A DNA stretch of 43,176 nt from an uncultured Flavobacterium sp. (GCA_913060575.1 CAJXRR010000002.1:1-43176); one strand, 5' to 3'. Positions 16,139 to 26,155 are shown, counted from the first letter of the stretch. The notes: generated by a model from the sequence alone, not told the origin. Numbers and translations: made by a program.

Positions 16139-18991
16139 TTATTCTTTAATAAGTTTAATGGTTTTGTTGTTTTGATTGTTTTTTATTCTAAGGAAATAGA
16201 TTCCTTTATTTAGAGAACTGATATCAAAATTATGACCGGCCTCAAACCTTCCATTAAATTCTTTAACTGCTTTTCCTAAAAGATTATAAATAATGACACC
16301 GTTAGTTTCTTTATTTATCTGGAAATTACTATTTGCAGGGTTTGGGTAAATAGATAAACCATTAGAAACAATACTCTCATCTTCTGATGATAGAGTAGCA
16401 GCAGCATTTCCAAAAATTCTAAATTCACCAGCTGGGATAAGAATTGGTGTTGAAGTGCTCGAGACATTAAATGAGGTATTATCCATTAAATTATACCATG
16501 TTCCAGTAGTTGGAAAATCGGGTACAATGTTTTGATCAATAGTTCTAAAGTTTGCTAAAATCACAACGTTTTTTAATTGACCATCTGGAATACTTGTATC
16601 AAAAATATAGGCTCTTACAGATTGTGTTGCTCCTTCTAAAACAAAATCACCTTCAAATACAGGTTCGTTTATTTTTAAATCAATTAAACGAGCCCAGGTG
16701 TTGTATAGATTACTTCTATCTCCATCGGCTAACCAGTTTTCTGTCCACTGAGGTTGTGGTTTGGTTGCTAATTTACAACCGTCATTTCCATTTTGGACAC
16801 TACCATTGTTACAAGTCCAAATTGAATCATCCATTCCTAAAGAAGCAAAATGCCAAATCATTTTAGGGCCAGGCAACGTTAAACTTACAGCCCCCATAGA
16901 TCCCATTCTTTTTAAAGCTATGTTTAAGTTTCTTACATTATGAGAAGAATTAGAATTGTTTCCAAAAGTTACAGCTTCATACATCACGCGCTCTTCATCA
17001 TGACTTTCTGGATACATCATCAATCTAGGGGCATTAAAACCTCTACTTTGATGCGTAGCTCTAGAAATATTTGAAGTAAATCCTTGAACAAAATCTGTGT
17101 ATTCTGAAGTCATTTTACCCCACATCATAACACCTTTTGAAACAGTCTCATTTAGTCTATAATTCGCCCACTGTTGTTCTTCATTATCAGATCCTAAATG
17201 CTCAAAAATTACATAGTGAGTTGGATCGATACTCCAAGAATGATCTGCATAAGATTTTAAAACGTCTACACGGTCTTGTTGGTAATTGTCTGTACAACCA
17301 CTACCAGAGCCCGGTCCACAATTTTGAGTAAATCCTTTGGTTAAATCCCAACGGAATCCATCAATTTTATATTCTGTAACCCAATGCTCAACAACCTTTT
17401 TTGTATAGTTTTGAGTTAATGAATTAGAATGATCAAAATCATTAAAAACACTATAATCGTGCTGAGCGACCGTGTTAAAATATGGGTTTTCAGAAGAAGG
17501 ACCTCCCCAACCATCATCATCGGGATCATCCATCCACATTCTTACTAAAGGATTTCTTCCAGTTGCATGGTTTAATGCAATATCAAGAATTACAGCAATT
17601 CCATTTTGATGACATAAATCAACAAATTCTTTGAATTTTTCTGGAGTTCCATAAAATTTATCCAATGCATAATGAAATGAAGTATTATATCCCCATGTTT
17701 CATTCCCATCAAATTCCATAATTGGCATTAATTGAATGGCATTTATTTTTAAGTTTTTAAAATAGTCGAAACGATCAATAAGGTTTTGATAACTTCTATT
17801 TGCATCAAAATCTCTAATTAATAACTCATAAACAACTAAATCCTCTTTTTTAGGTTTATCAAAACTATCAACTACCCAATTGTAGGGTGTTTGACCAGTT
17901 TTAATTAAGGTAACTTCTCTTTCTTGACCTGCTGGATATGAAGGCATTCCAGGAAAATTTGAAATTCCCCCGTCGTCAAATGGAGACAAAACTATTGGAG
18001 AATAAGGATCCGCAGTTTTTACGATTTGTGGTGAATTTGCAATGGGTGTTTCATCTACCAACCAATATTGATAGGTATAATATTGACCAGAAGTTAATCC
18101 TGTAATTTCTATCCAATATAAATCAGAATCTGAAACATCTTGTTTCATCACTAAGTTGTTATCGAATTCATAATTATTAAAGCTACCGGCAACAAAAATA
18201 TAATCTTTGTTGGGAGCTTTTACAGCGAGTGTTACTTTGGTTGCATCACTAGGGTTGTAATTAACTCCTTCAACAATTCCAGCTGGAATTGCCTCTTGAA
18301 CAACCGTTGGATTAACAACAACTTGAAACTCTTCAGAAAGTACTTCAGATCCATTATCTGCTTCTAACACAAAAGTCGTTGTGGTAGTTACAGAGGGAGA
18401 GAAATTATAATTAGTAATACCATTTTGAGTATTTACTGTTGCTCCATTTGCTTTTAAGGTAAAATCTGCGGTTTGTGTAGCAGTAGCAGTAATTGGAACA
18501 CTAGCTCCAGAGTTTACTATAGTTGGGTTATCTGTTGGTGCGGTAAGTGTTAGTTGAAAAAGGCCTACTTGAATAAAAAAATCACTACAACCAGTATCTT
18601 TAAATTCTTGACTTCCATCTTCATTTCTAAAGACCATTCCCAATTGAGTAACATTAGCAGCTTGAGTTGAAGTTAATGTATAATATGTAGATGGATTAAT
18701 GGTAATTGCCCAAAGACCACCACCAATAGAAATCATTTCTCCAACACCATCATCTTGTCCCCAATTACCAACAACATTAAATCCAAAGGCATTAGAATCA
18801 TCACCTGCACCAGAATGCATATAGACTTTTGTTGGATTATTGAATCCATTACAATCTGTATCTGTACTATTAACATCAACTGTTATAGTAATCGATTGAT
18901 TTAATTCAAAAGTACTAGGACTTACTGTTACTTGACCGTAAAAAGTTATTGAGGTAAGTATAAGGAGTAATAAAAGCGTAATTTTCTTCAT
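16139..18991 (-). CDS. Secreted GH13 alpha-amylase with starch-binding-type N-domains and T9SS sorting domain
   Basis: This endo-acting alpha-glucan hydrolase is probably the surface or extracellular enzyme of the locus (SusG role). Of 950 residues, 1-20 are a signal peptide (SITFYGQ). Residues ~21-142 form a beta-domain with a possible starch-binding role (VYMHSGAGD, MVFRNEDGSQEF), and ~145-230 are Ig-like. Residues ~245-330 are CBM48-like (FVAGSFNNYEF). The barrel starts near 385 (VVYELLIRDF). Catalytic residues are D549 in GFRWD, E597 in IFEHLG and D665 in PESHDEE; region I is VILDIALNH. Residues 879-950 are a type A T9SS C-terminal domain (SIYPNPANSNFQ ... GIYFLRI ... KLIKE). It is the last gene of the susCDEF set, separated from the SusF-like gene by a hairpin with a T-run. 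Confidence 0.93.
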   Translation of the reverse strand: MKKITLLLLLILTSITFYGQVTVSPSTFELNQSITITVDVNSTDTDCNGFNNPTKVYMHSGAGDDSNAFGFNVVGNWGQDDGVGEMISIGGGLWAITINPSTYYTLTSTQAANVTQLGMVFRNEDGSQEFKDTGCSDFFIQVGLFQLTLTAPTDNPTIVNSGASVPITATATQTADFTLKANGATVNTQNGITNYNFSPSVTTTTTFVLEADNGSEVLSEEFQVVVNPTVVQEAIPAGIVEGVNYNPSDATKVTLAVKAPNKDYIFVAGSFNNYEFDNNLVMKQDVSDSDLYWIEITGLTSGQYYTYQYWLVDETPIANSPQIVKTADPYSPIVLSPFDDGGISNFPGMPSYPAGQEREVTLIKTGQTPYNWVVDSFDKPKKEDLVVYELLIRDFDANRSYQNLIDRFDYFKNLKINAIQLMPIMEFDGNETWGYNTSFHYALDKFYGTPEKFKEFVDLCHQNGIAVILDIALNHATGRNPLVRMWMDDPDDDGWGGPSSENPYFNTVAQHDYSVFNDFDHSNSLTQNYTKKVVEHWVTEYKIDGFRWDLTKGFTQNCGPGSGSGCTDNYQQDRVDVLKSYADHSWSIDPTHYVIFEHLGSDNEEQQWANYRLNETVSKGVMMWGKMTSEYTDFVQGFTSNISRATHQSRGFNAPRLMMYPESHDEERVMYEAVTFGNNSNSSHNVRNLNIALKRMGSMGAVSLTLPGPKMIWHFASLGMDDSIWTCNNGSVQNGNDGCKLATKPQPQWTENWLADGDRSNLYNTWARLIDLKINEPVFEGDFVLEGATQSVRAYIFDTSIPDGQLKNVVILANFRTIDQNIVPDFPTTGTWYNLMDNTSFNVSSTSTPILIPAGEFRIFGNAAATLSSEDESIVSNGLSIYPNPANSNFQINKETNGVIIYNLLGKAVKEFNGRFEAGHNFDISSLNKGIYFLRIKNNQNNKTIKLIKE

Positions 18992-19004
18992 ATATAAATT
19001 TTTT

Positions 19005-19037
19005 AAAAAAAAAGGCTGAAATACATCAGCCTTTTTT
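19005..19037 (-). terminator. Hairpin with T-run between SusF-like gene and amylase (terminator or attenuator)
   Basis: On the minus strand a 12-bp stem (aaaaaaggctga / tcagcctttttt) with a 6-nt loop is followed by more T residues, just after the SusF-like stop and 14 nt before the amylase ATG. It has the form of an intrinsic terminator. No clear promoter fits between it and the amylase, so partial read-through or RNA processing is expected, which would lower amylase output relative to susCDEF. Confidence 0.82.
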
Positions 19038-19051
19038 GTCTATAAATACTC

Positions 19052-20518
19052 TTAGTTAGGTATGATTACATAGCTACCATCTAAGTCATTAAACCATACA
19101 TCGTATGAACCAGTTGGTGCATTGAAAGGGAAGTTATCTCCACCTGTATCAAATCTTCCTTGACCAAATAATTCATCTGATCCAGTATATCTCCAAAGAC
19201 CGTTACCCCAATCATCATTAGGTCTAATTAAGAACTCTTCACCGTTTGTGAATGTTACTCCATTAGCATACCATAAATGAGGGTTGTTAGGATCTTGTGT
19301 TAAATCTATTTCATCTCCATCTCCCCATCCACCGATAGCTTGACCAATAAGACCAATTCTAGCGTATGTTGGAGCTGTAGTAGCATCATAAGAAGTTACA
19401 GTAAATCCTGAACCAGCACTTAATGGAGCAAAAGTGTATGTATAATATCCAGCAGCACCTACATTAAATGTTCCTGGATCTGACCCACCACCTGGGTTTA
19501 CAGCAACTGTTGTACCATCATTGGTACCCCATTGTGGTTGCCATTGCCCTTTTGTTTCTAGCATTTTAAAGGCTCCTGCGTTAAAATAACCAGTAAAATA
19601 ATAAGAGTTTGGTGTCGTTTGACTTCTAAAAACCGCAGTATTGTTATTGTTGTTATTCCAACCTGGTGTGGTTGCATCTCCAACAAAATATAAATATGGG
19701 AAAATAGTATTAAAAGGTGTAATCGAAACAGTAATTGTTTCAGACGTTCTTGTTAAAGTACTTCCATTTTCATTAGTCGTTCTAGCGATAATTCTCATGT
19801 CAGCATCACCTGCTGTATCTGCAGGGATACCTAATCCTAAAGCAATAACATTTAATTCAGCATGAGTAACTTCTAATGTTTCTAAATTAGTTACAACACC
19901 AACAGCAGCAGGACTAGCAAAATCTGATCCTGCAGCAGCAGCTTCAATTGTATATTCAACATCAATACCTAAAGTAGATGATAATACTGCATCAGACCAG
20001 TTAACAGTCATTGCAACTAAATCTTGTGATGCTATTGATAGTACAAAACTATCTCCACCTACCGGACTACTTATTTGAGCAGGATCAGTTGGATAAGTAG
20101 TTACTAAAAATAACACTGTATTAGAGACCGAAGCCCCTGAATTAATTCTAACATAGACAGCTACATCTCTAAAGGTGGTAGCACCTGCATTAATGATTGC
20201 ATCATTTAAGTTTTCAACACTGTAAGAAAAAGATCTACCTGTAGCAGTTCCTAAAACGATAGGGGTTGCAAAAGTATCCTCTAATGACATTTCAACATCA
20301 TAAGAAGAGCTTCCTGTTAAATCATCTTTCCAAGTAACATTTAATGCTGGATTAGTAGGTAATCCAAAATTTAAGAAAATGTTACTAATTCCTGGTTGTT
20401 GTAATACAAAAGCAGCTTCAGGGCTAGTTATTGTAATACTTTCGTCGTCGTCACAAGCACCAAACAATAAAGTAAGGGCTAGAAAAGCAAAACTTAATTT
20501 TTTTAAATATAATTTCAT
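19052..20518 (-). CDS. susF: SusF-like outer-membrane starch-binding lipoprotein
   Basis: This non-catalytic alpha-glucan-binding protein is of the SusE/SusF group. A lipoprotein signal ends LLFGA|C22 followed by DDDES, an acidic run of the kind that directs Bacteroidetes lipoproteins to the cell surface. The N-terminal third is Ig/fibronectin-like (SusE-type domain). From about residue 275 two starch-binding modules follow. The first has YFVGDATTPGWNNNN and KGQWQPQWGTNDG; the second has GLIGQAIGGWGDGDE and ends YDVWFNDLDGSYVIIP. The 488 residues compare with 370 in its paralogue just upstream in the transcript. The exact SusE versus SusF label is by order and size only. The gap to the upstream gene is 21 nt. 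Confidence 0.85.
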   Translation of the reverse strand: MKLYLKKLSFAFLALTLLFGACDDDESITITSPEAAFVLQQPGISNIFLNFGLPTNPALNVTWKDDLTGSSSYDVEMSLEDTFATPIVLGTATGRSFSYSVENLNDAIINAGATTFRDVAVYVRINSGASVSNTVLFLVTTYPTDPAQISSPVGGDSFVLSIASQDLVAMTVNWSDAVLSSTLGIDVEYTIEAAAAGSDFASPAAVGVVTNLETLEVTHAELNVIALGLGIPADTAGDADMRIIARTTNENGSTLTRTSETITVSITPFNTIFPYLYFVGDATTPGWNNNNNNTAVFRSQTTPNSYYFTGYFNAGAFKMLETKGQWQPQWGTNDGTTVAVNPGGGSDPGTFNVGAAGYYTYTFAPLSAGSGFTVTSYDATTAPTYARIGLIGQAIGGWGDGDEIDLTQDPNNPHLWYANGVTFTNGEEFLIRPNDDWGNGLWRYTGSDELFGQGRFDTGGDNFPFNAPTGSYDVWFNDLDGSYVIIPN

Positions 20519-20539
20519 GTCTTTTATTTTATCTATTGA

Positions 20540-21652
20540 TTATAAGTTTAGAGGTATTAAAATATAACGACCTGTTAAGTCATTAAACCATACATCATAA
20601 TCATCTTCAACTACTACAGGAATATTTCCTCCATTCTCAGTTGCTTGTCCAGAAAACGATGTGCTTCCTGCCCAAACAGAACTTGTGTTAGTTAAAAATT
20701 GTAAATCACCAGGAACTAACCTTATATTATTCACATACCAGATATGACTATCAAATGTAGATTGAGTCATCGGAGCTGATGCAGGAGCTGATGATCCTTG
20801 CATTGTCATGCTTGTAAAATCAGTTGCTCCAGTTGCGTCGTAGGCCTCAAAAGAATAGTTATTATTAGAATAATCTATTCTAAAGGTATAAGAACCTGCT
20901 ACTGCAATAGGATTATTGTTGTTAGGGAATGTGTTAGGGTCACTTCCAGTTCCATCATTCACCTCAATAGAAGACCCATCATTAGTACCCCATTGAGGTT
21001 GCCATAATCCTTTAACTTCTAAAACTTTAAATTGTCCAGAATTGTAATAACCGGTATAGTAATATATGTTAGGATTTGATCCGTCTCTAAATAAAGGAGG
21101 GTTATTGTTGTTGTTATTCCATCCCGGAGCTGTTGCATCACCAACTAAATAATAGTCAGTAAACGGATAGTTAAAGAACGGACTCACCATCAAACTAATT
21201 GTGTTTGAAGTAAGTGGAATACCATTTTGCGATCCTAAAGAAGAGACAATTCTAACATAAATTGTACTAAAAGCAAATGGAGGTAAACCAACAGTTCCTG
21301 CAGCTGAGTTAAGTTCGTTGACACTTAATGTTGCAGAATTATTTCCAGTAACAGATGTTGTAGTTATTGGAGTGGTAAAAGCGTCATCTGATGCAAATTG
21401 AACTGCATAATTTACAGAGGCTTGTTGCCCGTAATCTGCTGATTGCCAATTTAAAGTAATCGCAGGATTGTTTGTGTTAACAGCATCTAATTCTATACTA
21501 GGAATTCCTAATTCTGCTAAAACAGGTGCGGTTGGGTTAGCAGCTGTAACAAATAGTTCTGCATCATCTTCACAAGAAGTAAACAGCACAATAGTAAGTG
21601 CCATGATGACCATGCTCGATAATAATTTTCTATAGTTTTTCATTGTTTTCAT
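20540..21652 (-). CDS. susE: SusE-like outer-membrane starch-binding lipoprotein
   Basis: Paralogue of the following SusF-like protein, 370 residues. The lipoprotein signal ends LFTS|C27 with EDDAE after the Cys, a surface-export type signal. An N-terminal SusE-type Ig-like domain (to about residue 160) precedes a module with YYLVGDATAPGWNNNN and KGLWQPQWGTNDG, and a C-terminal module ending YDVWFNDLTGRYILIP. These shared aromatic motifs probably line the glucan-binding sites. The start is either of two ATGs nine bases apart (MKTMKNYRK); the first, 4 nt after the susD stop, is given here. It sits directly after susD, as in known Sus loci. Confidence 0.86.
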   Translation of the reverse strand: MKTMKNYRKLLSSMVIMALTIVLFTSCEDDAELFVTAANPTAPVLAELGIPSIELDAVNTNNPAITLNWQSADYGQQASVNYAVQFASDDAFTTPITTTSVTGNNSATLSVNELNSAAGTVGLPPFAFSTIYVRIVSSLGSQNGIPLTSNTISLMVSPFFNYPFTDYYLVGDATAPGWNNNNNNPPLFRDGSNPNIYYYTGYYNSGQFKVLEVKGLWQPQWGTNDGSSIEVNDGTGSDPNTFPNNNNPIAVAGSYTFRIDYSNNNYSFEAYDATGATDFTSMTMQGSSAPASAPMTQSTFDSHIWYVNNIRLVPGDLQFLTNTSSVWAGSTSFSGQATENGGNIPVVVEDDYDVWFNDLTGRYILIPLNL

Positions 21653-21656
21653 TGTT

Positions 21657-23264
21657 TTAGTAACCTGGATTTTGAGTTAGGTTAGGGTTGGATGATAAAC
21701 TAGCAGCTGGAATTGGATATAAATCGTAATTTAAAGGTATTGCTATACCATTACTTCCATTTCCTTTCCATGCCCAGTTATAATTTCCGCCAGTGAAAAG
21801 ACCATATCTTATTAAGTCTTGACGTCTGTGTGCTTCCCAGTGTAGTTCTCTAGATCTTTCGTCTAAAATAAACTCTAGGGTAATATCTCCAACAGGAACT
21901 AAATTAGGGTTGTTAGCTCTTGTTCTTAATGCATCTATAAAACCTTTAGCGGTATTCATATCTCCACCATTTCCACCTCTTAATACAGCTTCAGCATACA
22001 TTAAGTAAACATCTGCTAATCTGAATAAAGGAAAATCTGTATCAACAAAAACTTGGTCAATACCAAAACCACCTGTAGAGGTTGCGTTAGAGTATTTTTG
22101 GATAATATATCCAGAATCTCTATCAGAAATATCAATGATGTTTACAGTTCTTCCTGCTGAAATGATCGTATTTCTTGTATCAGTACTATATAAACCACCA
22201 TCAAAAAGATCTGCAAATTGCTTTCTTACACGAAGGGCTCCTCCCCAGCCACCTGGCTCAACTCCTACTTCTGCTCCGTTTACTTCAATACTTCCAACAG
22301 AACCGTTAATCATTACTGTTCCTGGTCCAAAGTTTTGGGTAACTAAGCCATCTGAACCAATTGGGAAAATAATCTCATTAATTGCAGAATTCACATCGTT
22401 GTCTGCCATGAAATTGTGTGCATATTCATCTGCAAGCATAAACCCTCCACCAAGTATTTTATTAAGTTCTGTTAAAGCTTCAGTGTATTTAGCTTGTCCA
22501 ATATATACTTCTGCATTTAAATACATTTTAGATAAAATCATCCAAGCTACTGCTTGGTCAGCTCTACCATATTGATTTTGTCTTGGCGCTACTAAATCTG
22601 AATTAATTGCTTGTAGCTCAGACTCAACAAAAGCGAATAATTGTGCTCTGTCATATACTTGTGGAATTGTGTTTAAAGCATCGTCTTCAGTTATAAAGTT
22701 TGCTTTTCCGAATAAATCCATTAAGTGATAATAAGATAATGCTCTTAATAATCTTGCTTCTGCTCTGAAGTTTACAATCTCTGCACGAGTAGCTGCAGAA
22801 ACATTTCTTTCATCAAGTTTTGCATCTGTAGTCTCTCTTAATAAATTATTTGCAAATGCTACTGATGTATGAGCACGTCCCCAAAAACCTAAAAATATTG
22901 GGTTTTGAGTAGTCCAGATATTTCTTTGAATTTCTCTAGTTCCTGGATCATTTTCATAAGACCAAATCATTTGATCGGCCGATAATGTTTGCATGTAGAG
23001 CAATGTTCTACCGTACTGAGAAGTTCCGGCATCTAAACCTTGAATATTAGAACTTCCAGCACCATCAGTACCTGTTAATGCTAAGTTTCCATAAACACTA
23101 GCTAATACTTCTAGATAAGCACTTTCATTTTGAAAAAACTCGTCTGCCAGTGTGTTTTGATCATCTTGTGGTGTCACATCAAGATCTCCCTCACATGAGG
23201 TAAAGAAAGTGACTAGAACTAAGGATGCTATTAGAACCCTTAAATTTAAATATTTTGTTTTCAT
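21657..23264 (-). CDS. susD: SusD/RagB-family outer-membrane glycan-binding lipoprotein
   Basis: SusD forms the lid of the SusC transporter and captures glycan at the surface. The 535-residue protein has a lipoprotein signal (VTFFTS|C24, followed by EGDLD) and the family start DVTPQDDQNTLADEFFQNESAY. It has helical TPR-like segments (AEARLLRALSYYHLMDLFG) and the conserved C-terminal part ERSRELHWEAHRRQDLIRYG ending NPGY. Substrate is inferred from the neighbours (SusE/F, GH13, GH97) to be alpha-glucan. The start is 5 nt after the susC stop, as usual for SusCD pairs. Confidence 0.96.
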   Translation of the reverse strand: MKTKYLNLRVLIASLVLVTFFTSCEGDLDVTPQDDQNTLADEFFQNESAYLEVLASVYGNLALTGTDGAGSSNIQGLDAGTSQYGRTLLYMQTLSADQMIWSYENDPGTREIQRNIWTTQNPIFLGFWGRAHTSVAFANNLLRETTDAKLDERNVSAATRAEIVNFRAEARLLRALSYYHLMDLFGKANFITEDDALNTIPQVYDRAQLFAFVESELQAINSDLVAPRQNQYGRADQAVAWMILSKMYLNAEVYIGQAKYTEALTELNKILGGGFMLADEYAHNFMADNDVNSAINEIIFPIGSDGLVTQNFGPGTVMINGSVGSIEVNGAEVGVEPGGWGGALRVRKQFADLFDGGLYSTDTRNTIISAGRTVNIIDISDRDSGYIIQKYSNATSTGGFGIDQVFVDTDFPLFRLADVYLMYAEAVLRGGNGGDMNTAKGFIDALRTRANNPNLVPVGDITLEFILDERSRELHWEAHRRQDLIRYGLFTGGNYNWAWKGNGSNGIAIPLNYDLYPIPAASLSSNPNLTQNPGY

Positions 23265-23269
23265 TTTTT

Positions 23270-26155
23270 TTAGAATTTAATGTTAGCTCCAAATAAGAAA
23301 GTTCTTGCTCTTGGGTATATTGTATTGTCAATACCGTTAAATACTTCAGGATCTATCCCTGAATATTCACTGATAACAAATACGTTTTGCACACCAGTCC
23401 AAAGACGTACACTTTTAAACCCTTTAAATGGTTTTTCAAAGGTATATCCAAGTGTTACGTTATCCATTCTTAAAAAAGATCCATTCTCTATATAAATATC
23501 TGAAAGTATAACATCAGAAGTATTTAAAAAGTTCGTGTTTAAAACTGAAGTAGGAACGTTTCCTAAAACTGACTGATCTTGTAATAAAGCATATTGTGAG
23601 TTTGATGAGTTTACATTATTGTAAACATAATTTCCAATACTTGCTCTTAAGTTAAAAGAAAAATCAAAACTATCATAATTAAATGTCGATTGAAAACCAA
23701 AAGTAGCATCAGGGTCAGGATTGTTCTTTATATATCTGTCGTCATCATTAATTAAACCGTTACCATCTAAATCTGCATAAGCTCCTTCGATTGGATTGTT
23801 GTTGGTGTCATATAATTGTTTGTAAACAAAGAATGAATTTGGTGCAAATCCTTCACGAAGTAATTGAATATTATTTCCAGTTCCTCCTGCGATTCCTCCA
23901 GTTACAATATCTAAACCTAAAGGCAGATTGCTAATTTCTCTGTTAAAGAAAGAACCATTGAAGTTAATACTCCAGTTCATATTTTCCTTTTCTATAATAT
24001 CTGCATTGATAGAAAACTCTAATCCATCTACTCTAGAATCTCCAATATTTCGAACAATTCTGTTTGTAAAGTTTGCTCCTTCTGCTATTTGAGTAGGGAA
24101 TAATAAATCTTCAGATTTTTTTCGATAAGCACTTACACTACCTGTTATTTTATCATCAAATAGTCCGTAATCAATACCTACTTCTATAGTAGAAACTTCT
24201 TCCCATTTTAAATCTCTATTGATTGCTTGTGCAACTGCAGGAGAAATTACTAAACCTCCAAAGACAACTTGTGATTGTGGATCACCAGAACGAAAACGAT
24301 CTAAGTAAATAGTACCTTCATTAATACTCTGTTGACCATTGGTACCATAACTTGCTCTTAATTTTAAAGAAGAGATTGTTTTACTGTCTTTTAAGAAATC
24401 TTCTTCTCCAATTTGCCATGCACCTGCAACTCCAAAGAAGTTTCCAAAACGATTACTAGGACCAAACCTAGAAGTTCCATCTCTTCTGTAGTTAGCTGTA
24501 AATAAATATTTATCATTGTAAGATAACTCGAGTCTAGATATATAAGCCAAAAGGATCACATCATCATTTGTATTTACACCAGGAACAGAAAGAGGATCTC
24601 TTAAATTTCCTGTAAAGCTTCCTTCACCAACAAACTTTTGATAGTTATATCCTAAAGTACCTTTTACTTTTAACTTGTCAAAAGTCTTATCATAAGCAAA
24701 ATAAGTATTTAAGTTAGTATTTGTTGATTCAAAGTCTGAATACGATTCTGTACCTCTAAAAAGAGCTACAGGATCTGTAGTTGCAGCATATATAGAACTT
24801 AAAAATCTAGAATTAAATTTCTGATTATCGTACCCTAATTCTACAACTGCGTGTAATTCTGGTAAATTGTGAATTTCATAATCAAATCTTACATTTCCAA
24901 AAATTCTATCTGCATCAGTTATATTTAGATTCTGAGCTAATGCAGCTACTGGATTTCTTCCTCCGTTAGCAATATTAACACCATTTCTGTGTTGATAATA
25001 TCCTCCAAAAGGAGACATTGTATCAAAAACTGGTTGTGTTGGATCATAACGTAATGCTGCTGAAATTTGTCCTTGGTCTGCAGCGTCTCTAGAGTTATCA
25101 GCATAATTCGCATTAATGCTCACTTTTAAATGATCATCAAAGAAAGTAGGGTTTAAAGATAAAGAAACATTAGATCTTCTATTTTTATCGTGAATCAATA
25201 CTCCATTAACAACCGTATTACCAATAGATAGTCTTGTTGGTACTCCAAGAAGAGAACCTCTCACAGAAAGATTTGTGATTTTCTGTGCGCCATTTCTAAA
25301 GATTTCGTCTTGCCAATCTGTATTCGCAGTCCCTAAATCTCCAACTCTAGAAGGAAATTGTTGACCAACAATATTTCTAAATTCATCCGCAGAAAATACA
25401 TTTATTCTATTTTCATTAGTTGCAGAACTGTATTGTAAATCTAAATCAGCACTAAAACTCTTAGATCCTTTTTTAGTAGTAATGATGATGACACCATTTG
25501 CTGCACGAGACCCATAGATAGCTGTAGCTGATGCATCTTTAAGAATCGAAAAGGATTCGATATCATTTGGGTTTATAGAAGAAAGCGAAACGCCTTCTAA
25601 TGGTAAACCATCAATAATAATTAAAGGATCATTACTTCCAGAAACAGAAGCACCACCTCTTATACGAATTTGAGCACCTGCACCAGGAGCACCACTTTGT
25701 GTAATATTTACACCAGAAACACGACCAGATAATAAATTCTCTGGAGTTACAATATTTCCTCTAGTAAAGTCTTTTTGAGTAATAGCCTCTACAGAACCTG
25801 TAGCGTCTTTTATTGTAGTTGAACCGTAACCGATCACAACAATCTCATCGAGTCTTTGAGAACTTTCCTCAAGTTCAATTGTAATATTAAAATTTGAACC
25901 GATAGTAACTTCTTTGCTTGCAAAACCTAAATACGTTGCAACAATTACGTCTCCTGTCTTTATGTTTTTTAGTTCAAAGTTTCCATCAAAATCTGTAAAA
26001 GCACCATTCGTTGTACCTTTAACAATCAAGCTCACTCCAGGCAATCCTTCACCTGTTGCTTTTTCTTTTACCACACCTTTTAATGTTTGTTGGGCAAACA
26101 TCGCAAAAGATGAAAGTAGAAGAACTCCAGTTAACAATAATTTAAATTTTCTCAT
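23270..26155 (-). CDS. susC: SusC/RagA-family TonB-dependent outer-membrane transporter
   Basis: SusC imports oligosaccharides across the outer membrane using TonB energy. The start is set at 26155 (MRKFKLLLTGVLLL ... FAMFAQ, a clear signal peptide) instead of 26218 in the ORF track, which adds 21 residues before the signal peptide. The 961-residue protein has a carboxypeptidase-regulatory-like domain (LKGVVKEKATGEGLPGVSL) and a TonB-box-like segment (RLDEIVVIGYGS). The plug follows (IRIRGGASVSGSNDPLIIIDG, KDASATAIYGSRAANGVI), then a barrel ending RTFLFGANIKF. It is the first gene of the minus-strand operon, with paired operators upstream. Its TonB partner may be one of the two tonB genes in this window, but that is not shown. 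Confidence 0.96.
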   Translation of the reverse strand: MRKFKLLLTGVLLLSSFAMFAQQTLKGVVKEKATGEGLPGVSLIVKGTTNGAFTDFDGNFELKNIKTGDVIVATYLGFASKEVTIGSNFNITIELEESSQRLDEIVVIGYGSTTIKDATGSVEAITQKDFTRGNIVTPENLLSGRVSGVNITQSGAPGAGAQIRIRGGASVSGSNDPLIIIDGLPLEGVSLSSINPNDIESFSILKDASATAIYGSRAANGVIIITTKKGSKSFSADLDLQYSSATNENRINVFSADEFRNIVGQQFPSRVGDLGTANTDWQDEIFRNGAQKITNLSVRGSLLGVPTRLSIGNTVVNGVLIHDKNRRSNVSLSLNPTFFDDHLKVSINANYADNSRDAADQGQISAALRYDPTQPVFDTMSPFGGYYQHRNGVNIANGGRNPVAALAQNLNITDADRIFGNVRFDYEIHNLPELHAVVELGYDNQKFNSRFLSSIYAATTDPVALFRGTESYSDFESTNTNLNTYFAYDKTFDKLKVKGTLGYNYQKFVGEGSFTGNLRDPLSVPGVNTNDDVILLAYISRLELSYNDKYLFTANYRRDGTSRFGPSNRFGNFFGVAGAWQIGEEDFLKDSKTISSLKLRASYGTNGQQSINEGTIYLDRFRSGDPQSQVVFGGLVISPAVAQAINRDLKWEEVSTIEVGIDYGLFDDKITGSVSAYRKKSEDLLFPTQIAEGANFTNRIVRNIGDSRVDGLEFSINADIIEKENMNWSINFNGSFFNREISNLPLGLDIVTGGIAGGTGNNIQLLREGFAPNSFFVYKQLYDTNNNPIEGAYADLDGNGLINDDDRYIKNNPDPDATFGFQSTFNYDSFDFSFNLRASIGNYVYNNVNSSNSQYALLQDQSVLGNVPTSVLNTNFLNTSDVILSDIYIENGSFLRMDNVTLGYTFEKPFKGFKSVRLWTGVQNVFVISEYSGIDPEVFNGIDNTIYPRARTFLFGANIKF

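Noticed and set aside
22135-22575. 146-residue plus-strand ORF antisense to susD
   Set aside because: Shadow of a well-supported gene, with no family features or own promoter.
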